Positions 58,701 through 64,000 of a stretch of DNA of 64,000 bases are shown piece after piece. The stretch is from Ciona savignyi. Taxonomy: Eukaryota; Chordata; Ascidiacea; Phlebobranchia; Cionidae. Every line of letters begins with the position of its first letter. The stretch's first letter is position 1. The stretch lies in assembly GCA_000149265.1 (NCBI GenBank), contig CH003412.1:37226-101225 (forward strand), in the 5' to 3' direction. A model generated the notes under the pieces. That model did not search any database. It worked only from the letters and a program-made list of their open reading frames with translations, and had not been told where the DNA came from. Made by a program: the position numbers and the translations under genes.

Positions 58701-61700
58701 GGCATTTTTAAAGTTTTTAAAATTTTTTCGCTTCCAGGTCGAACGACGCTGCTTATCGCTCACCGATTGTCCACGATCCGGAACTCGGACAAAATCATCG
58801 GATTCCATGAAGGCAGATCGATGGAGCAAGGAAGCCACGAGGAATTGTTGAAAGTCGAAAATGGAATTTATCAGAACCTCGTGCATATGCAGAGCTACAG
58901 TGCAGATGGGGACGCAGAGCATGGTGATTGCTTTTTAACCAACTACAATAAATATAAATGATCAAGAATACCACACAGCAGTTAAAATATTTAGCTTTTT
59001 TGTTTTTTCAGACATTCTTCCTGACGAATTACCTCAGAAAATTTCGACGAGTAAGTTTTTGAGCAACTTTCTATTCATATTTATTTGTAAATATGGTATT
59101 TATTTAAAAAACAAAATTCTCCAGATACTTTAATTTTATTAATTATTAGTTTACATCAGTTTAATTTGCATATGTAAAAAGTATATACCCTGTAAACTTG
59201 AATTCTATTAGTTCTAATCCTTGATTCCATGATCCACTGTAAAAAGTTTAAAAAAATTTAGTTTTAATACTGGAATTTTTAGTTTTTTTTTACACCATAA
59301 AGTTTGTTCAAAAAAAATCTTTAAAGTAAAATTGGTGCCAGATCAGAACTAGATTTACGAAAGAAATTACTATCATTCCAATGTTATACTTCTATATTCC
59401 GTAGAACGTCCAAAATCACTCCGTCGAGTAGTCAGTGTGACAAGCGGAAAATCCGACGATGAAATAAAGGAAGAGGAAGAAGAAGAAGAGGAGGAGCTTC
59501 CGGACTTCTCCTTCACACGAGTTGTCGGGATGAACAAACCTGAAACCTTGTACATCCTTCGTGAGTCACATGCCTCTTTTACGTTTGGCTGTTTATCTTT
59601 CACAATATTGTTATCTGTGGTATTATCACTTTAAACCAGCATTTTTAAAGACCTTTTTATCATTTTTTTGGTTAATTTTGCGTGTGCATATTTGTAAATG
59701 TCCCTTTAGCACTGCTACCACACTACCATCTTTTACCAGCACTTCAATGTATTTCTTTACCCCTAACAGTTGGTTGCTTAGCTGCTGCAGTGAACGGGGG
59801 CATTCAACCTGTGTTTGCCATTCTCTTCTCTGAGATTCTAGGAGCGTTTGGCGGTCCGATCGCGGAGCAAGATCGTCTGATCACCTTGTATTCCCTCCTC
59901 TTTGTGGCTATCGGTGCGACCGCTTTGGTTGCTAACGTTGTTCAGGTGAGCGTCTGATGATGTTTATGGGTGGGGATGAGGTAGGTTTGTATTCTTTGGG
60001 TAGTCAAGTGGTCAGTGCCCCCTCGGTTAGTGAAGTCTACTCGGTCATTGAGGTCCCCTAGGTCGGTTGGGTAGGTTGATTGGTCATTGACCGCTTGGGT
60101 CAATATTGTCCCAGGGGTCATAAGAGTCGGTGCCCCCATGCTGTTAAAATAGTGGTCAAACTATCAGGAGAATAAAGTTTGTATCCCCGGGTGGTTAATA
60201 ACATGGTAATCACTAAATCGAATTTCTTTGTGGCAACAGGTTGCTAAAGTAGTTGCAGTGATTATTATTTTATCTTGGTTTCAATTCTATTTTAATTTGA
60301 TTAACCTGATCCGGGCAAATCGAAATCTAAACCTTCTTCAAAACAAACCATATGGCACTACCCATGAATAATATGTATAATGGCAGTATAAACCTACATG
60401 ACAACATGTTAAATCGACCAATACTAAAAATTTCCAGGCGTCCTCGTTTGCGAAATCCGGTGAAGAACTGACATCTCGACTACGAGCGATGGGGTTCAAG
60501 GCGATGCTAAGGCAGGAGATCGGATATTTTGACGACCATTTTAACAGCACTGGAGCACTGACCACTCGACTTGCCACCGATGCGTCCAAGGTGCAGGGAT
60601 GCACTGGGGTCAGAGCTGGTACAATGATTCAAAGCGTTTGTGCTCTCGGTAAGTTGGATTTTCGCTTTAGGAAAAAATAAGCTCTTCAGCTGCGTCTTTG
60701 ATTGTGCGATTTTTCAGCTATTTTAAATTAATGCATAAAATTAAAAAAAAAAATTAAATAGGTGTATCATCGCAACTTTTGTAGGTTGAAACTCTTGTGG
60801 ATTAAAACTTTTTTGATTGCAACTCGAATTCTATGTGCACCTTGTATTTTTTCAATATGATGAAATTAAATCATTTCCTTCACTTGTGCAGGTGTGGCAC
60901 TCGGAATAGCATTTGCGTATGGCTGGCAGCTCACACTTCTCACATTGGCCTTCGTCCCTTTCATGGCTATCGCTGGCATGTTACAGATGAAAGTACTAAC
61001 TGGCCAGGTGAGCCACTTTCTATTGTCCGGAATAACGTAACTTTTGGTGGTGGGTTTCGATTCAATCGCACCTTTTTTCTCAGCATTGCTAAGCCTGCAA
61101 AGTGTTTCAGAACAACATTGTATGATATGACATGTTTATCTCTGTGAATGGAAAAATCAGAGGTTTAACACGCAGGCAATCGTCAGTTTACCTCACTCCC
61201 ACCGTGTGATTACCGGAAATATTTCAAAGTGCTGTGTATGATCAAGACGTACCTCAGGCACTAACCCACCAAGCTTACTCAGTCGTACATATTGAACTGG
61301 TTTGAAACGTAAATTATTTCAATCAAAACAACTAATCCACCTTCCAAAGGCTGGTGCGGAATCGAAAGCATTCGAAGAAGCGGGGAGCATCGCCACGGAA
61401 GTGACGCTCAACGTCCGCACAGTCGCGTCACTCACACGGGAAACCATGTTTTATGAAAAATACAGGGACGCGTTGATTCTACCTCAAAAGTAAGTGTGTT
61501 GTGGTAATTTATTTGGATTGCTTAATAAGCGCAATAATGACAATATGGAGCATATTAGCAACTGAGTTTTGTGGAAGCAGAAAAATGATAAAATGCCACC
61601 TTTAATGGGGTTTTGAATGAAAAGTGGTGTTACTAGTCATAGAAAGTCATCATAAATACTCGAGTATTGTTTCTTGATTAAATCAATAAAATATTTTTTA

Positions 61701-64000
61701 GAATATTTTAGTTTACGTAGTAATTTGCAACCCCATAATTAGATAAAGTGATTACCTTGTGTCCATAATCAGACCATAGTTAAACAAAAAAGCATTAAGT
61801 CAGAATAATAATTTTCATTTTCTGCAACATTTCGGAATGTTATTTAATTTTGTTTCTATATTTTTGGAAACTGTTTATTTTACACCTAATAATAGTGAGA
61901 ATGTAGAAAAACTTTTGTAATCAAGGTCATTTTGGGACAATCTTAAAACTCTGTACATTATGCTTTAAAAATTATTTTAAAAATTCTTTTATATCTAGCT
62001 TTTAATTGATTTATGTGAAACCGCTATACTGAGACAGCAAAAGTTAAGTGCCTTTTAAAAATGTACCACAGTATATTGATCGGACTTTCTGCCATCCAGG
62101 AAATCGGTTCGAAAAGCTCACGTGTACGGCATCACGTTCGGTTTCTCCCAGTGCATCGTGTTCTTCGCATATGCCGCGACCTTTAGATTTGGAGCCTGGC
62201 TTGTGGAGGAAAATCTCATGACCTTTAACAATGTTTTTAAGTGAGTACGGCAGTGTTTCTCAACCTTTTTATGCTTGCACCTTCCCAAAGAGGGAACAGA
62301 TTGACCTATTTTATTTCTTTTTAGCAATCGTGGTTAGGTCTTTTAAATGACATAGTAAGGGCAAAACAGTGCTCCTAACTTTTGTTTAAAAATTGCGGCC
62401 AAATGCTTCTGCGTATTAACATACGTTAAATGGTTCGTAATAAAGCTGGCATTGGTTTTAAACTGAAAATACCTTGTCCCCACACTTTTCAAAGTTATTC
62501 AAAAAATTCATGTAGTGTAATTATTAATCAATCCAAAGTTATTACAATGCGTCACAAATTCATAACCGCAAATCGAACCCAATCATCAAAATCTCCTTAT
62601 TCTCGCAGGGTCTTGATGGCGGTCATATTCGGGGCGTTCGCAGTGGGTCAGACGAGTTCGTTCGCACCCGACTATGCCGCAGCCAAGATTGCAGCCACAC
62701 GCTTGTTCAAACTGCTTGATAAGGTTCCAACCATCGACAGCGAAAATAAATCTGGAGACAAACCGGTACGTGTGAAAATAAGCTTCTGATGAAATCTGTT
62801 CTATTTTTTTATTATGCCACATCAAGTATGTTGTAGCTGTGCAAAAAGTTTAGTTAAAACCCGTACATAAGTTAAGTAAGTTACAATACCTAAGCTGTAA
62901 CATAAGTTGTGTAATTGTAGCAAGCATACGTATACCTGCAGATTTAATCCTATATTAAGTAATTTTACAAATACGATCAGTGTCCGAAAACCCACGCAAA
63001 ATTGTATTTACCCCAACATAAAGATTAATACTTGTAAGAACCCAACGATTTTTTTGGCAAAGTTGTTTTGTTGATGTAAAAGAGAAACTGTTATTATCTT
63101 TCTGCTTACTTAATTGCCTGTTGACTTTTTTTTAACGATCGTATGATCGTCCGACTGAAAGCGTAAAAGTCGTCTGTTTTTCCAGAAAACCACCGAAGGC
63201 AACGTCGACTTCAACTCCATCAAGTTCTTCTACCCAACTCGACCAGACGTGCAAGTTCTTAAAGGATTAACGAACGCAATCAAACAAGGTCAAACTGTTG
63301 CGTTGGTCGGTCAGAGTGGTTGTGGAAAGTCGACTTGTATCCAACTGCTCGAACGCTTCTATGATCCTGTCGAAGGCACTGTGGTATGTGATATTTAATA
63401 TACATTACCGTAAATGTCAGCAGCAGCCTAAAGTCAACAGTGCCAAAGACGAGAAGTTTATACAATTTGTTCAATATTTTTAATTTGGTTTTGACTGGTG
63501 TTTTATTTGGGTTACACGCATTTATTACTGCCACGATCGCTACAGTTGCTTTATTCCATTGTGAATAATTAAGGTTTATTAGTTTATTTTAACTTCTCTC
63601 TCGGGAAGTTATGAACCTTAGAAGTTCACTGCTGTGCTATTTAAAGTACAAGCTAAAACTTCTGAAGAATGCACAGTTTGCTTTAATGTATATATTGTAC
63701 TAGATCTTTAATGTTTATATTGTATTTGTTATAGATCTTTAACGTTTATATTATTGTATTTCCTGTGCAAAGTAAGAAACTGTTGGGGGTAGAGTAGGGG
63801 CGTGGTTAATTTTTTTAAATTTTCCTACCCATTCACAGAGCTTGGATGGAAAGAACACGCAGGAGCTGCAGATCACGTGGTTGCGTTCGCAGATGGGCAT
63901 CGTATCTCAAGAACCGGTTTTGTTCGACCGTTCGATCGCCGACAACATCCGGTACGGCGACAACTCGCGACACGCTTCGTTGGACGAGGTTATCGCTGCA
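46752..64000 (+). CDS. ABCB1-like: Full ABC transporter, subfamily B (MDR/P-glycoprotein, BSEP type), truncated by window edge
   Basis: The family exports lipophilic drugs, phospholipids or bile salts at the plasma membrane using two ATP sites. Exons: 46752-46867, 49603-49686 (optional), 49918-49987, 50175-50380, 52488-52599, 53151-53284, 54055-54226, 54907-55031, 55845-56058, 56591-56773, 57062-57178, 57438-57650, 58303-58483, 58738-58923, 59012-59050, 59405-59560, 59770-59945, 60438-60648, 60892-61007, 61350-61489, 62100-62240, 62609-62765, 63186-63383 and 63839 onward. About 1175 residues are visible, in phase throughout. NBD1 is complete: Walker [11 protein letters not shown]-loop VVSQEP, signature MSGGQ, Walker [13 protein letters not shown] and H-loop [11 protein letters not shown]2 starts after an acidic linker with a run of nine Glu. 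NBD2 shows Walker [10 protein letters not shown] and Q-loop IVSQEP, then the window ends. The cytosolic N-terminus has a PPPPY motif. It cannot be assigned to ABCB1, 4, 5 or 11. Confidence 0.95.
46868..49602. other. Long first intron of the ABCB gene
   Basis: About 2.7 kb of AT-rich sequence with no splice-bounded coding segment or recognised repeat copy. Short frames at 48003-48242 and 48435-48656 look like chance. Confidence 0.5.
49603..49686 (+). CDS. Candidate cassette or alternative first exon of the ABCB gene
   Basis: Between the first exon and the exon at 49918 lies an 84-nt open segment bounded by an AATTAG acceptor and a weak GG|GTTGGT donor. It keeps the phase (2 to 2): spliced in, it adds 28 residues containing [17 protein letters not shown]. 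Read from its own ATG at 49610, it gives a different acidic N-terminus joined to EKNGKKSAK. Both outcomes are inferences from frame and splice signals. Confidence 0.5.
51219..52301. mobile_element. piggyBac-like non-autonomous element in ABCB intron, 1083 bp
   Basis: TTAA target sites bound the element on both sides (51215-51218 and 52302-52305), with terminal inverted repeats CTCTTTCCCTCCCA at the left and the reverse complement of CTCTTTCACTCCCG at the right. A TTAA duplication with a C(Y)CTTT-type terminus is the hallmark of the piggyBac superfamily (established knowledge). A perfect palindrome, CAACTCGCCATATATGGCGA continuing to GTTG (51231-51254), lies just inside the left end. Short frames inside (51327-51566, 51508-51831) show no recognisable transposase. 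It is in the intron between the exons ending at 50380 and starting at 52488. Confidence 0.85.
56515..56578 (+). repeat. SINE family 1 tail abutting an ABCB splice acceptor
   Basis: 'aacgtcccttgcgttttccaattcacaaggataaacctgaatatcccatcctac' matches the 3' tail of the SINE in plus orientation. It ends about 12 bp before the ACACAG acceptor of the exon starting at 56591. Confidence 0.7.
56850..56975. repeat. ~25-bp intronic tandem repeat
   Basis: Imperfect copies of (A/T)CAATGTATGT(T/C)AC(G/C)TAGT(A/T)TT occur about five times in the ABCB intron between 56773 and 57062. Confidence 0.7.
61120..61300 (-). repeat. tRNA-derived SINE, family 1 (diverged, 5' truncated) in ABCB intron
   Basis: 'gacatgtttatctctgtgaatgg', 'acacgcaggcaatcgtcagtttacctcactcccaccgtgtgattaccgga', 'gtgctgtgtatgatcaagacgtacc' in reverse orientation. 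It lies between exons ending 61007 and starting 61350. Confidence 0.75.

Overview
This window is intron-rich animal genomic DNA. It is AT-rich, with compact introns, consensus GT/AG splice sites and tRNA-derived SINEs. The protein families present and their moderate divergence from vertebrate orthologues suggest a tunicate, most likely Ciona. That assignment is inference; I ran no search. One assembly gap of 100 Ns lies at 16069-16168. Gene models were built by joining splice-compatible exons by eye, and codon phase was checked across each junction.

Layout, left to right. (1) 1-2.2 kb: dispersed-repeat DNA, then AT-rich sequence with no gene seen. (2) 2.2-5.9 kb, minus: the 3' exons of an unidentified multi-pass membrane protein, with an eight-copy 55-bp minisatellite in an intron. 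(3) 6.5-14.4 kb, plus: 19 exons giving the C-terminal ~837 residues of strumpellin (WASHC5), a core subunit of the endosomal WASH complex. Its 5' exons were not found. (4) 14.8-18.4 kb, minus: POLR3F (RNA polymerase III subunit RPC6), convergent with WASHC5 and interrupted by the gap. (5) 19.2-21.3 kb, minus: an intronless LETM1, the mitochondrial inner-membrane cation/H+ exchanger. (6) 21.3-29.6 kb: a transposon-rich gene desert with three separate DNA-transposon-like elements, each flanked by a direct repeat. (7) 29.65-34.98 kb, minus: seven exons of an alpha2-adrenergic-like aminergic GPCR. (8) 35-46.7 kb: mostly intergenic, with SINEs and diverged duplications and no convincing gene. (9) 46.75 kb to the right edge, plus: at least 23 exons of a full-length ABCB1/4/11-type ABC transporter, truncated inside the second nucleotide-binding domain.

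The five recognised genes have unrelated housekeeping or membrane roles, and nothing indicates a shared pathway or operon. The most notable observations concern structure. They are a phase-preserving cassette or alternative first exon in the transporter, an NRY instead of DRY motif and inverted loop/tail proportions in the GPCR, an intronless LETM1 with a possible trans-splice acceptor, and five non-autonomous DNA elements with readable inverted termini and target-site duplications. I found no convincing evidence of a wholly new biological system.
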